A DNA stretch of 64,000 nt from Chinchilla lanigera (GCF_000276665.1 NW_004955446.1:7253835-7317834), one strand, 5' to 3'; shown: positions 11,553-23,550, counted from the stretch's first letter. The notes: generated by a model from the letters alone, not told the origin. Numbers and translations: made by a program.

Positions 11553-11752
11553 TAAGCCCAATGTGGTAGTGCATGCCTGTAATCCCAAACTCAGGAGGAG
11601 GAAGCAGGAAGACTGCAAATTCAAGCCCAGACTGGACAATTTAGCAATTTAACAATTTAACAAGACGGTCTAAGCAAACAAACAAACAAACAAGACTGGG
11701 GATGTAGCACAGTACAAAGCCTCTGTTTTAACCCTTAGTACTGAAAAAACTT
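11553..11752 (+). repeat. B1-dID dimeric SINE
   Basis: B1 arm ('tggtagtgcatgcctgtaat' ... 'aagcccagactggacaattt'), then a (caaa)n linker at about 11676-11690 and an ID arm ('gactggggatgtagcacagt'). The phrase 'caatttaa' is locally repeated at 11637-11660. Confidence 0.85.
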
Positions 11753-13699
11753 TTGTTCATTACGAATGCTTTAAAATAGCTTTTTAATCTCTTAAATATA
11801 TAGAATGACTTTTTGTAAATAAATAATTCCAGTTCACATCTTAATTTCTTGCATATTTGTGCAAAAACTATAGGGTGTCTTATAGCCCCTGTTCATACTT
11901 CTCATCTCGTTCATCAGTAAGAGACTATCAAAGTTTCAAATTGTTGTTCACATCACAGGCCAAAAATGGTACCTCATTGTGTTGCTTTAGCTACTACTTT
12001 ATCTTTTTAAATAGCAGTAGTATTTTTTTTGCATGACAGTAATATATTATTTTTATTTAAATAAACTCCTTATTCATGGTATTTTGTGTTCTGGGTTTTT
12101 GTTCTTGTAAACAAGGCTGCAATAGACTTCTTACATACATTTTTATAAAATTAAATTCAATAGTTTGCTACAGGTAGCTAGACTAGACTGCTTTAGAAAA
12201 GTGCTACCCTCGTGTACTGACTTATGGTGCTACAAAGTCCATCCTTGGGAAAGGCACAAAATCTTACTTCAGAGAAAAGTTTTTTTTTTAAATCTAAATT
12301 CTTAGAATAATTAGCTAAAAGTATTTTCGTTTATATTTTATTGGTAATAAAGACTTACTGCTTGTTTTTATCTATATACATACCTTGATTTTAGAAAAAA
12401 TATGCAAACATAAAAGCCCAAGCTTACAAAACAAATACGTTAGGGAGTAACTATTTGCATTACAAAATAATTATTTGCTTTCCAAAATGGTACCAATTTA
12501 AATTGAAAAACACATTGACAATATTTGAAATACAGCCAGATGTGCAAAAACCAAACTTAAACATGACTTTTCCAGAATATATCAAGCACACATAGTGAGA
12601 TATATCCAGCTGGACTTGACTTTATGAGTCTGAGGAGGTCAATTTAACCTGCTACTGTTTTTTCTGAGAGGCATATTGTGTGCAGTATGAGGAATTATGA
12701 ACGATTAACACAACTGTAATTATGTGATTTTTTCCCCTCTAGAACTCTTGTTTTTAAAAAATCATTATTAAAGTCTACTTCAAAAGCAGGAGGAATAGCC
12801 ACTTCCCTTCCCTTGGTTTTCAGGCTTCGCGTGCATGCCACCCGGCAGAGTGGCATATGGCATATAACATGCATAGTCAACCTCCCACCAGCATATTTGC
12901 AGAACCAACAGTACATATTGAACCAAGCCACACCTTGTGTAAGAGACTTGTAATCACCTTTTACTCTTTGGTGTAGGAGAACAGTGATAGGTGGGGTGGA
13001 GGAGGGAGGCTTGATTGTTGGCAAGATAGCTGAAGGGAATGGAAATACGGGGGAGGGGGCTTTCTTATTCATTGGCTCTAATTCCCTTGCCAGACACATG
13101 AAATGACAATGCTGTAGGGCTTAGAAAAATTGGGGCAACTCTGGGGCAGTGGGCGGCGGAGAATGTATTAATGACAGCCTGCCTGGGCCTTTGAGTGGCA
13201 GATAAAGCACGCAGATATGCACTCCCCACACCGAGCCAGCCCAGTCCTGTCTAACAGAATTTCTCAGTCTTTTGTCCCAATCGCTCATCCTTTTTGAGCC
13301 CAATTCTAAATATGCAATATGCCATTTGAAAATAATTTTCTTTGTTTGTAAGAGGTATCTGGCCACCGTAGAAGCCTGAAGAAAGAGGCTGGCATTTGGC
13401 CAGTACATTCGGGAATCCCTGCCTGCACGCTGACCATAATTAGCATGTTGCCTTCTGAACAGGGGACTGGCCCCCGAAGAGGGAGGCGGGTGTAGGCCAG
13501 GCCCCGTTGGCGCTTCCCTTTTTCCTTTCCTCTCTCACCAGCCCTCGCCCCAGCTGCCCGCAGGATCAGGTCCCCTGGGCATCCTCCTCCATGCACCCAG
13601 GAGCCTGTTTGGCACTTTCTGAGTTTATGGCCTCTGACTAGAAAAGGATCAAGCTATCTGCTTTTATGAGGTCGGTGGGTAATTAAAGTAATGAAGTGG
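11753..13699. other. Unique block, possible regulatory DNA at its 3' end
   Basis: 11.75-12.6 kb is AT-rich without assignment. From about 12690 to 13700 the sequence is repeat-free and compositionally mixed, with homeodomain/POU-like words ('ataattagcatg', 'atatgcaatatgcc', 'gggtaattaaag'). A 134-codon minus-strand frame (12695-13099) has no recognisable domain or supporting signals. Confidence 0.3.
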
Positions 13700-13704
13700 G
13701 AAAG

Positions 13705-13850
13705 GGACTGGACCAGACATCAGAAGAACTGGGTTTACTTTCCGCTGGGCCAGTGCTTCACTGCGCGACCTCGGGCAGGCAACTAAATCCCTCTAGACCC
13801 AAGTTTTCTCAGCAAGTCAATGACAGTTGAGTAACGTGATCTAAGGAGTA
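13705..13850 (+). repeat. MIR-like ancient SINE
   Basis: Core-SINE pattern: 'cagaagaactgggtttac', 'gcgacctcgggcaggcaact', 'aagttttctcagcaagtcaa'. Confidence 0.6.
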
Positions 13851-13888
13851 AAAGCAAACTAAGCAGCTAGTTTCAGGGAGGGACTGTA

Positions 13889-13890
<2 letters not shown>

Positions 13891-13920
<30 letters not shown>

Positions 13921-13931
13921 GTGTATGTGTG
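13891..13931. repeat. (GT)n microsatellite
   Basis: About 15 GT units followed by 'gtgtatgtgtgg'. Confidence 0.97.
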
Positions 13932-14095
13932 GAGTATGAAGAGATAAATTCAAGGAAGAATGGATATGCACAACCACAGCATTCAGGCCCCAAACTGAAA
14001 GTAAACAGCTGGAATGAGGGCGGTCCAGGAGAGAAAGTTCTTTCCTATTCATCCTCTTTAGCAGGTTATCCCAAAGCTTCGAGGCATAAAGCAAA

Positions 14096-14116
14096 AATAA
14101 TAATAATAATAATAAT
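14096..14116. repeat. (TAA)n microsatellite
   Basis: About seven AAT/TAA units after 'gcaaaaa'. Confidence 0.9.
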
Positions 14117-14119
14117 TTC

Positions 14120-15176
14120 CTAATTTTTTAGAAATGATTTTGTGGCCAAGAATTCAGGAAGGACTTGGCTGCTACATGGTCATTGGGTTTCAATGAGGTT
14201 ACAGGAAAATAGGTGGGGACTGCCCCCCCCCTTTCTTGAAGCCTGGGATGGGCTGTGTGTCCGGGAGTCCCACCCCAGGGCTGCCGGCGATGCTGTTGCT
14301 GCAGGCTCAGCGCTGTGACTGGAAGGCCTGCCCAGCAGGACTCTCGGGACTTGCCTGGAGCAAGTGCCCTGGGGCAGAAGCCACATGGCCTTTTCTGACC
14401 GGCTTCAAGGTCTCACAGTGACACTTCTACCCCTCTTTGTTGTCACCAGCCCAGCTAGGAGATAGGAGAGGGGCCCTTATCTTGATGGGACATCCTGGAG
14501 AATGTTGGGGCCGTGATTTCAAAGTGCCCCAGGCACCTTCCAAGAGCACTCTGGTTTCCTCAGTATCTTTGAAATAAATGTCTTGATAATGTATATAATT
14601 TAATCAGCTCCTGAGACAAGAGGCTCCCTGAGTAATCTGGTTTGCCGAGTCCTTAGGAGGTAAGTGTACTTAAAGAGTCACCGCACTTTCAAGTAAATTA
14701 TATGGCTCCATATTGGAGATAACTTTAACCTCTGCAGCTGTTTGAAGTGAATAGTTAGCTTCACAATTCCTCAGTGCAGGAAAAGGTAAAGAGCTGTAAA
14801 ACAATCAGATAACCAGACTATGATTTCCAGGCTGATTTAAAAGCTTCAGAAATACGCTTCTGTTGCCGGGAAGTTGACAGCCCCTGTGAACACGGAGCGG
14901 TGTGCTGCAAACTTTGGTGGAAAGAGACCCTGTCACCAGCAGAAGAGACTCTCATCACCATGGCTGGGGCAAGCATACTTCATATGCTCTTCCTTGGGTC
15001 TCATTTCAGTGATTATTTCTTCCCATCTTGTGCAGCAGCCATCACATGGATTTTAGTTCCTGGGGATTAAGCAGTTTCTGAAGGTTGTTCTCACTCTTCA
15101 GTGGAGCAGATCTTCAAACACCTACCTGGATAATTATCATGGCCCAGTGATTGGGGAATCGCCACAGAGTGGTTTT

Positions 15177-15177
<1 letters not shown>
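14120..15177. other. Unique sequence
   Basis: No repeat recognised. 14480-14870 is repeat-free and looks like single-copy DNA; no exon signal can be supported. Confidence 0.35.

Positions 15178-15178
<1 letters not shown>

Positions 15179-15221
<43 letters not shown>
15179..15221. repeat. (CA)n microsatellite
   Basis: About 21 uninterrupted CA units ending in 'cccctcaag'. Confidence 0.97.
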
Positions 15222-15222
<1 letters not shown>

Positions 15223-15595
15223 CTCAAGTGAGTCTCTGTGTTTGTTTTGTCTCTGTATTTCCAAAGCCCAGTGGTTCGTGAGAGACGGTAGAAGGACAAA
15301 ATAAGAAGACATATGGTAGTGCTTAAATTATTCCCCAAAAGGGAAAGTATCCAATATTAAATTATTCAGTCTTTCTACTATTCTGAGGTAGAGAAGAGGC
15401 ATTTCCACCAAGAAAATCATAGCATACCCACAATGCCCAAAGGAGACTGAATTATATTATCAACATCCAAATACAGTCAGCAATATTTCACCAGAAAAGC
15501 TGCTTTGCAAAAATTAAACCTCTAATGTTTACACTGGGAAATACCACCAGTCCTTCTGTACCATCTCCCCAGATCTCCTCATCCCTCACACACAT

Positions 15596-15641
<46 letters not shown>
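15596..15641. repeat. (CA)n microsatellite
   Basis: 'acatgtaca' then about 20 CA units. Confidence 0.97.
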
Positions 15642-15643
<2 letters not shown>

Positions 15644-16730
15644 TTCCCAGAATCCTGTTTGTCTGGCTCACCTCTTTTCTCTTAACACCCACACAGGTAA
15701 TTCCGCCCTGAGATGCCCAACATGTCTCCAAAAGGAAAATCTACATAAAGTAGAATTCCATTTCTTTCTTTTTTTTTTTTTAATTTCTAGAAACCCGTAG
15801 CTTCATCTGATATAGGCCATGGACAATGGCAGCAGCAAAGAGATCAATTAGACAATTTCCGGAGATCTCTTTTCATCTAAATTGATAACTAGAAAAGCAA
15901 GGGAGGTCTGGAGTTCAACTCCCTCTTGTTTTTACTTGGTGCATGCAACTCCTTTTTGATCCACTCAACCCAGGCCTAAGCTTGTTATACAAAGCTGTCA
16001 CAGAAAGAGGGAAATTTTGAGGAATATTTTTATTTTAATTTTAAAGACAGGCAATGCATTTACATAATACAATATGAAACTATGAAAGTGTGTGTTGAGA
16101 GGCCTGTGCTCATCTACCCCATTCCCTCACGGTCCCCCGTAGGTGATGTGTTGTAAGTTTCCCGTGTATGCTCCCAGGTTTGTGCTGATCCAAGCAAACA
16201 CATATATTCCCACGCCACTATTTTTGAAAAAGAATCCAGGAGCAAGGATACAGTCTCCTGTGTCTTAGATGAGGGTATGTGAGCAGAGGGTATGTAAGCT
16301 TCTCCGTGGCTTGTAAGGATGGATATGATTTCTCAGTTACTTGAGTAGGGCATCCAGTTTGGGTTTTTTTTGTGTGTGTGTTTTTTTGTTAAACTTGTTT
16401 TTGGAGCCTCTTCATTCTTTAAACTTCCAAAATCTCTGTTGTCTACATAAGCAAAGTTTTACATAATTTAGTCATCTTCTTTGCCTAACAGCAAAAACTC
16501 GTGTACCCCACTGTTCAGAAAAGAACAAAAAGCACACCAGCAGTGCGGTGTGGGTACCCAGTTCGGAGAGTGTCATTCAGCCCAGGTCCAAGCGTTAATG
16601 AATGCGCTTGTTCCTGCAGTCTGTGTGCTGGCCTTGGCTGGCAGGGAGAAGACTTATTCCCTCCATAGTCTTCTCTCTTGCTGGTCCTTGTCTTGTACCT
16701 ACAAATAGAGAAAATGTGAGCTGAGAAATA
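15642..16730. other. Mostly unassigned sequence
   Basis: 16020-16215 weakly resembles the antisense of an old L1M tail ('tcccgtgtatgctcccag', 'aagcaaacacatatattccc'). The rest is unassigned. Confidence 0.3.
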
Positions 16731-17358
16731 CAATCATGCATCACTGACTGATGTGAGTGGGATCCAAAAAACGCACTGGTAGACAATTCTGTCCTTGTGC
16801 AGATATTGTAGAGGGATCTCACACAGACCTAGATGAAATCACCTGTGACACGACCAGGCTCCATGCTGTGTGTATATAGTATAGCCTGGTGCTCCTCAGG
16901 CCACGTGGGACAAACCAACTCCAGTTTAAATGCAAGAAAAAGAACATAATCAGAGATGTAGTGAATTTCACATAATACTGTTTTACAGTCAACTTTTTCT
17001 TATACACAGGAGTATACTTTAAAATAACAGTGAAAGTGTAATGTAGTAAACATACAACCCAGGAACAAAGCTGTTTACTGACACCATCAAACATCACACC
17101 CTGTTCTCAATCATCCGTGCTCTACAGAAGTACAACTGGCAGCTCAGACCTTTGTTTCCATCAGCACCACCGCAAAGGTAATGTCACTGAGACGCGTCAC
17201 ACGATGAGTAATGCTGTATGCTATGGTATCACTAGTGCTGTGATGGGCATCAACAGGGGATAGAAGTTTCTTGGCACCATTATAATCTCATGGGACCACT
17301 GTCATACACATATGCTGTCTCCTGTAGACCGGAACATCATTATACACAGTGTGACTAT
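16731..17358 (+). mobile_element. Tigger1-like DNA transposon, internally deleted
   Basis: Opens after TA (16729-16730) with 'caatcatgcatcactgactg' and closes with 'gtgactat', which pair as diverged inverted termini. Inside are Tigger1-like 5' words ('cacagacctagatga', 'tagtatagcctggtgctcct') and, without the transposase gene between them, 3' words ('tgttttacagtcaacttttt', 'cattataatctcatgggacc'). About 630 bp remain. An internal-deletion derivative with no coding capacity. Confidence 0.75.
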
Positions 17359-17816
17359 GTCTTATTCTTTCAGCAATCAGGAATCTCAAATAGGTTAATT
17401 TTGTAGACTTCAGAAACTGCAGGATTGTGTTTCAGGCAGCCAACTGATGCTGGGGATTGTGTGGGACTTTGCCAGAACCGCAAACAATGAAATAATTGGA
17501 AAACTCATATTTTAAATACATTGAAACACAGTAACAATGCAATTTATTGGCGTTTTTTTGGTTTAGTGTTCCATGACAAATGAATAAAAGATGAATTAAA
17601 TTTTAAATGACATACAGAATAAACTATTATGTGAGTGAATATTATAACAATTGTTTTACATTGTAAATGATTTCCTAAAGCATTATATTATTGGTGAGCT
17701 TGTGAAAATCAAATAAAATTTGATTAAATATTTAAAGAAATCCTAAGGTGCTTCATTTATTTAATATTATAGCTACCTTTTTATTAAAGGAAATGCATTT
17801 TTGTTGAATATTGTAA
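17359..17816. other. AT-rich unassigned sequence
   Basis: No family recognised; strongly AT-rich from 17500. Confidence 0.4.
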
Positions 17817-18050
17817 GTTTTTCTTTCTTTTTTCTTTTCTTCTTTTTCCTTTTCTTTTCTCTTTTTGGGGAACTGGGATGGAACCCAGGATCTCATGCAT
17901 GCTAGTCAAGTGCTCTACCCACAGAGCTATATCTCTAGTTCTTTTATTTATTTATTTTTTTAAGACAGGGTCTCACGAAGTTGTTAAGTTGCTCAGGCTG
18001 GCCTGGAACATTTTTCCTGCCTCAGCCTCCAGAGTAGCTGAGATTTCTGA
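17817..18050 (-). repeat. B1-dID dimeric SINE with pyrimidine tail
   Basis: A T/C-rich tract (17817-17865, a mutated A-tail read antisense), antisense ID ('gggaactgggatggaaccca'), a T-rich linker, then antisense B1 ('gttgctcaggctggcctgga'). Confidence 0.85.
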
Positions 18051-18744
18051 GTACCCACAGAAATTTCTAACAGTACAAAAAGTATACAGTAGAAACAATC
18101 CTCCCTCCACTCAGCTTATTAGCCTTGTCTTCCAAGACAACTAACGTGCCACAGAAATTTCTGATTTTTCCCACAGAAACATTCTGCCTATTGTAACTCA
18201 CCAGTCTCTCTATTTCAAACACACAAAAGGGAACATGTAGCAGTCCCATTCCTTGCTTGGCATCAGTCCATAGCAGTAGCATCTGCACCCTTCTCTAAGC
18301 CTTCCCTATGCAGCCCAGTGTTCCACTGGAAGCAAGGTCAGCCTTGGGCTATTCAGCCAGGCCCTTTCTGTTTGATGACTTTTCAGTGGAATGAATATAA
18401 ACCCTTTGTATTTACCTTCCAATAGTCTCTGTTTATAAATTGATTTTTGTCATGCACTGAGTGTTCTCCAGCTTGGCCTCCCAGAATCCGAGCTCCATCC
18501 CCCAGACTCAGGGAGACGGCCAGGTTCTGCAGAGACCCCTCTCCCTGCATCGCAGCTGGAGCGGCCTGGGCTCACCTCACTTGCTCCCTGTCGAAGGTGA
18601 GGCCCTGTGTTGCCTGATCTCCCCGGTGTGGAAGCTTCAAATTCTTGCCCAGTTCTGCAGTTGCTTCCAGCAGAAAGACAATTCCAGTCCCTGCTACTCC
18701 AGCTCAGCCAGAAGTAGAAGTGTCATATTTTTTAAACACCAAAG

Positions 18745-18895
18745 TGTTTCTTAAACTTGGACGTGTATAATCATTTGAGAAACTCATTTAAAAAAAATTC
18801 ATTAAAAGTAAAGATTCCTGGGCTCCCACTCAGAGATTCTAACGCGGCAGGGCTGCCCTGGGAATCTGTATTTTTAACGAGAGCCTTGAGCAAAA
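18745..18895 (+). mobile_element. MER5-type hAT/Charlie MITE
   Basis: 'tttcttaaacttggacgtgt', 'aaagattcctgggctccca', 'cagagattctaacgcggcag', 'gggaatctgtatttttaacg' follow the MER5 order. Non-coding fossil. Confidence 0.7.
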
Positions 18896-20070
18896 TTGAT
18901 ACAGCCCTGTCACGAACTGACCTGTTATTTGGCTTAAAGGGTGATTATATTTATTTGTCAGCTACCCTCAAGTGATACCACCATATGGACAGCTTGTTTT
19001 CCAGATGAACAAAATAAAAATAAATGGTAAGAACAATTCCTCTCCAGACTTGGATTGTTGAGCTTTTGGAAACACATTTCCACCTCTGACTGAGTCAAAA
19101 GAGGCTGCAGCCCTGCTCCAGAGCACAGCCCCAAGCAGCATGTGAGCTGCAGCTGCCACGTGCAGGTTGGGGATGGAGCTGGAAGGTGCACATTTACTTG
19201 TCTGTAAAGACAGGGCACGAATCCCAGCAGCTTCAGCTTAGTTAAACTTGTTTTTTGGAAAATATTTTTGGCTCATGTGGTTTCATGCTTTTAGAGTTCC
19301 ATTTTTAAGCACTGGGTCCGTCCAAACCCACCAAGGCTGAACTGCAGCATCCAAGGAAGATGCTGAGTTTCACACAGATCTCTGCTGAGTCTGTAAAAAT
19401 TTCACAGATTTGTCCAAACTTCCTTGTTAAGAAATCAAAACAAAAATCACTAATCCTAGCGGGGGTTTGTAGGGTTCTGTGGTTTTTATCCAAAACTATG
19501 ACAAAAGCAGTGGTCAGTCATGTGACTTAAAAGCCTAAAGATTTCATTTTGAAACCTGAAAGAAACCCACAAGCTTAGTCTTAAAATACACTCCCAAGAG
19601 ACAAACGAGAAAAAAAATGTTAAAAAAATCATCTGAGTTTTGGCCTTGGAAACACAGACTAAGGAAACGGTCCAAACCAAATGTTGTCAGGGCTCACTAC
19701 ATTTTAAAGCCAAAGCTGAGTTTTATTCCACTGGGGTGACACTGTTTATTAACACTGTCTGCGGCACTCAGATTGCCTCAAAAAGTTCAAGAGAACTGGA
19801 GGCCTTCTCTTGTTTGTGCTATGAAGGGAAGAAGACTGCTGTCCAATGAAATGACTACCAAAAACATAAATGATGAGATTCTGTTTTACTATATCTGTCT
19901 TCTTCTAGGATATGTAGACAACACAGCATGAAGTAAATTATGCTTTCTATATTTTAAAATAAAATCTTATTAAATGTCAGATCCATTTACAACAATAACT
20001 CTTACACTGTAGGACACATAAGTATGATCCGGAGAGTTTGTAGTATCCGCATATTCTTGTTTGTCATTAT
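18896..20070. other. Mostly unique sequence
   Basis: No repeat recognised. Opposite-strand frames of 60-90 codons show no domain. Confidence 0.35.
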
Positions 20071-20072
20071 GT

Positions 20073-20513
20073 AATATATTGGCCCAAACTGTAGGGGCTT
20101 AAACATAGCCCTTTTATTGCACTTCTTGACTTTGTGGGCCAGGTATCCTGGCAGGGTTCTGCTGAGCGATTCTTCTGTTCCATATGATTGATTGAGGTCA
20201 CCCGCTGGTATGTGGCTGGTGGCTGGTTCCATGCGGGGAGAGGGCATTGAAGACACCTTTGTCCATATGCCAGGCAAATTAGAGGAGTGAGTGTAAAGCC
20301 GGCTCAGCTGGGCTTCCTTTGGGGTCTCTCCACATTGCCATGGTGGCCCAAAGGTCTCAGAGACCTAGGCTAACCCTGGAACTGGCTAGAACATCATTCA
20401 GTGGTCAGAGCAGCTATAAGCCAGTTTCAAGTGGCAGAGAAACAGACCCCACCTCTCAATGGGAGAGTGTCAAAAATTTGTGACCATCTTTCATCCACCA
20501 CAGTGCAAATGCC
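20073..20513 (-). mobile_element. MLT1-like MaLR LTR
   Basis: The plus strand follows the antisense of an MLT1-type LTR: a diverged 'ggcttaaa...' start, 'gggcttcctttggggtctct', 'ccccacctctcaatgggaga', 'tgtcaaaaatttgtgaccat', 'tccaccaca'. Solo LTR; no viral gene. Confidence 0.7.
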
Positions 20514-20514
20514 A

Positions 20515-20610
20515 GAGTTCTAATCCCAGAAGTCCTGATTTATTAAGTGTGTGGTAGAGTCCAAAATCTACATTTTAGAAGACAACCAATAAGATTCTAG
20601 TGCAAGAGTG
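20515..20610 (+). mobile_element. MER5-type hAT/Charlie MITE fragment
   Basis: 'cctgatttattaagtgtgtg', 'ccaaaatctacattttagaa', 'gattctagtgc' match the MER5 core order. Strongly diverged. Confidence 0.5.
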
Positions 20611-21144
20611 ACTATAGCACTCTCTGCAAAACATCACTTTATAAAATGTGCTTTCGATTAGTTAACCTTTCAATTAACCAACACTGACTGACTGTGTGAC
20701 ATGCACCCAGAGTCAGTATCAGTTTCTGTGGAGCGCAGAAGGAAGCATAAAGGCCTCTGCTGTGGTGGTATTCATGCCTCCTTGAAGCCAGGACCTGGGG
20801 AGTGCGGCCTGGACACCAGAATCACCAGCAGGCAGGGGCAAAAGGGAAGGACGAGTGAGTCAGTACAGCTGAGGTGACTGAGGCAAACACTTGAGGCTGA
20901 GCTGCAGATCAAGATGTGCACTGGCCTGAGTAGGTGGTCAGAATGAATTATTGGGGGAAAGGGAAGTGACTGGTCTCTTCAAAGCTTCCAGAAGAAGTAG
21001 GGCTGGATGAAAAGGAACAGGAGGCATGGTGGGTCCTGAGCGCATTTCGCAGAGTGTAAATCTTTTCTCCCAGGCTTTTGACAGAATAATCTCTTCTTGT
21101 GTCTTAGTCAGCTTGAGCTGTCATAACAAAATGCCAGAGACTTG

Positions 21145-21310
21145 GGGGCTGGGGATTTAGCTCAGCGGCAAAAGCGCNNNNNNNNNNNNNNNNNNNNNNN
21201 NNNNNNNNNNNNNNNNNNNNNNNNNNNNNNNNNNNNNNNNNNNNNNNNNNNNNNNNNNNNNNNNNNNNNNNNNNNNNGAGAAAAACCAAAAAAAAAAAAA
21301 AAAAAAAAAA
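21145..21310 (+). repeat. Young ID SINE containing an assembly gap
   Basis: 'ggggctggggatttagctca' and 'cggcaaaagcgc' are present; the second half falls in the gap. A-rich tail after 'gagaaaaacc'. Target duplication 'aaatgccagagacttg' at 21129-21144 and 21311-21326. Confidence 0.9.
21178..21277. other. Assembly gap of 100 N
   Basis: Exactly 100 N, the usual fixed-size scaffold gap. Compared with the intact ID at 6237, only about 50 bp of SINE should be missing, so the real length is unknown. Confidence 0.99.
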
Positions 21311-21395
21311 AAATGCCAGAGACTTGTGACTTAAACAACAGACATTTATTTTCTCACAGTTTTGGGGTGTGAAAGTCCAAGATCAGGGATCCAGC

Positions 21396-22921
21396 AGGAC
21401 ACATGAGAGGGTCACCTATAAGGAGGGGTCGGCACAACACACCAAGTGGATCAGGTCTGGCTGCCCAAAGATGTGTTATTGGATTGGATAGGGGCATTGT
21501 CCCCATGGAAAGCAATCCTTCTTGTCCAGATCAGAGATTCCTGTCAGTGCTAAGCCTTCAAATTTTAAAGCCAAGCCTCGAGACCAAACACTGGGACCAG
21601 CAGCATTCAGGGATGATCTCAGCAACCAGGCAAGAAGCTAAGCACAAACAAATGGAAGTTTAGGGCTAAGCTGTTAGCCAGGAAACAGCCAGGCGGGAGC
21701 CAGAGGGCAGATGGATAGCAGGCTGAGCAGCACGGCCCCCAGTAAATAGAGAGATCAGTGGGTCAGAGGATGCTCTGCAGACAGCAACCAGGAAGATGTA
21801 AATAGTCATGAGCAAGGCTTGGAGGACAGTCCAGGAAGATAGGTCAGGATCCCAGCCCTTCTGCAGGAACTGGATCAAGGAAGACAAGCATCTGCCATGG
21901 TCTCATTGCCAGTAAGAAAGCCTCTGGCGCACTTCCTGTTCTCAGATCAGGCCAGGGCCTTTGGGTCCATGCTAGGGCCTGGATTGGAGGACAGTACTGT
22001 GCCAGTTACATGAAGGGACTACTCCCATAGGTGCAGCCCTGGGTTGGCAAGCTGTAGGTGCCTCCACGGAAAGAAAAGGGCTCCCTCCTCCAGGCAGATG
22101 CAGGACGCAACCCCACCCCCAGGCTTGGTGAGCAGAGTGCAGACTGGACTCAGCACCCTCCAGCCAGAGCCTTTGTGTAACTCACAAGTACACAACTGCT
22201 TGTGGTCACTCTGGAGTGAAGGCTGGAACGAGGACCAATTTTGGTCCTGAAATAATTTGGATACGCTGGTCAGATCTTAGGATTTTGACTGTAAATCAGG
22301 AACAATTTGAATTTCTCAAATTGAGTTTCCTGCTCTTTCTGACACAGGAGCTGTAATGAGTCATCACCAGGGGGATATGATGATGCTAGCACCAGGCTAA
22401 TCTGTTGAACAGGGGCAAATGGGCGAGCCCCAGGGCCCTGGCGCATGAGCACGGAGATGCCACCTCAGCCCATCCAGTAAGTGGCTGGCTTGAGCAGAAG
22501 GCAAGCTGGAAATGCTCCTGAAAGGCACTTCTGCCAAAAACCTGATTCCAGTTGGATGGCAAGCCATTCCCCATGCCCTGGCTACTGGAGAACAAAACCT
22601 TCAGCTGTGTTCATAGGACCAAGCACGCACACACCATCTCACTATGGAGGTATCTCTGAGGATGCCAGGCCCTTTCATTAGAAGGCAGTGGCATCTATAA
22701 ACCCTGTGACCTCAGCTCACTTCAGCTCACTTCCTCAGGGGAGGTCCTTGCACCTGGCCAGCTAGCTTTCGGTTTGCCATTCAGAGAAGCCACTACCTCT
22801 GCTTCGTAGTTTTCATCTACCATTTCCTTATCTGTCTATACCAGGGAGCATCTTGGGTGGGTAAGAGGCTCTCAGCCTGATTTCTGTCTCAGTTGGTCTG
22901 CTTTAGTATGTTTTACCAGTT
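21396..22921. other. Mostly unique sequence
   Basis: No repeat family recognised. Frames of 60-86 codons lack domains. Confidence 0.35.
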
Positions 22922-23115
22922 CTTTTTTTTGTTTGTTTGTTTTTTTTGGTACTGGGGGTTGAACTCGGGGTCTTTAACTGAGCTATATTCACACCCATTT
23001 TTAAAAAATTTTTAAATTTTAAAAGAGGGTCCCACTATGTTGCATAGGCTTCAACTCATGATCTTCTGGCCCCAGCCTTCCAGAGTGCTGGGATTACAGG
23101 TATTTCACCCTCCCA
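22922..23115 (-). repeat. B1-dID dimeric SINE
   Basis: T-rich tail, antisense ID ('ggtactgggggttgaactcg'), T/A-rich linker, antisense B1 ('gagtgctgggattacaggta'). Confidence 0.85.
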
Positions 23116-23130
23116 CCCCATTAGTTGTTT

Positions 23131-23231
23131 TTCTTTCTTTCTTTTTTTTTTTTTTTGTGGTGCTGGGGATCAAACCCAGAGTTTTGTGTATGTGAGGCAA
23201 GAACTCTACCACTGAGCCACATCCCCAGCCC
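23131..23231 (-). repeat. ID-type SINE
   Basis: T-rich tail, then 'gtggtgctggggatcaaacc', 'accactgagccacatcccca'. Confidence 0.9.
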
Positions 23232-23244
23232 TGCATTAGCTCAT

Positions 23245-23312
23245 TCTTTTTTTTGGTACCAAGAATCAAACTCAATGACTTCAAGCTTGCCAGGCAGGCA
23301 TTTCCAAAGCCC
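23245..23312 (-). repeat. ID-type SINE, short copy
   Basis: 'ttttttttggtaccaagaat', 'gcttgccaggcaggcatttc'. Truncated at the 5' end. Likely duplication 'attagctc' on both sides (about 23235 and 23315). Confidence 0.85.
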
Positions 23313-23508
23313 TATTAGCTCTTTCCTATGCTCATCTTTTCTTCAATATTTTTTGCACCCTTGAGATGTGGCAGTTGACTTACGGTGGGAAGGAAGATGA
23401 TTATGATGTGGTCCCTGCCCTCAAGGAGTTAGCAGTGACAAGAAGACACAGAAGCACGAAGCAGCAGGGGTGGACAGTGGCTGCATACCTGGTGCCCACA
23501 TGGAAGTC

Positions 23509-23510
<2 letters not shown>

Positions 23511-23546
<36 letters not shown>
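23511..23546. repeat. (CA)n microsatellite
   Basis: About 18 CA units, followed by 'tacatacgg'; directly precedes a piggyBac-like copy. Confidence 0.97.

Positions 23547-23550
<4 letters not shown>

Larger units (their letters stand above)
21099..21395 (-). mobile_element. MaLR-like LTR fragment split by an ID SINE
   Basis: 'tgtcttagtcagcttgagct', 'gtcataacaaaatgccagag', then after the SINE 'tttattttctcacagtttt' and 'gaaagtccaagatcag'. This is the familiar antisense start of a MaLR/MLT-like LTR. Only the first part is present. Confidence 0.55.

Noticed and set aside
12695..13099. 134-codon minus-strand open frame as a gene
   Set aside because: No domain, signal peptide or conserved motif; overlaps repeat-free DNA more consistent with non-coding sequence.
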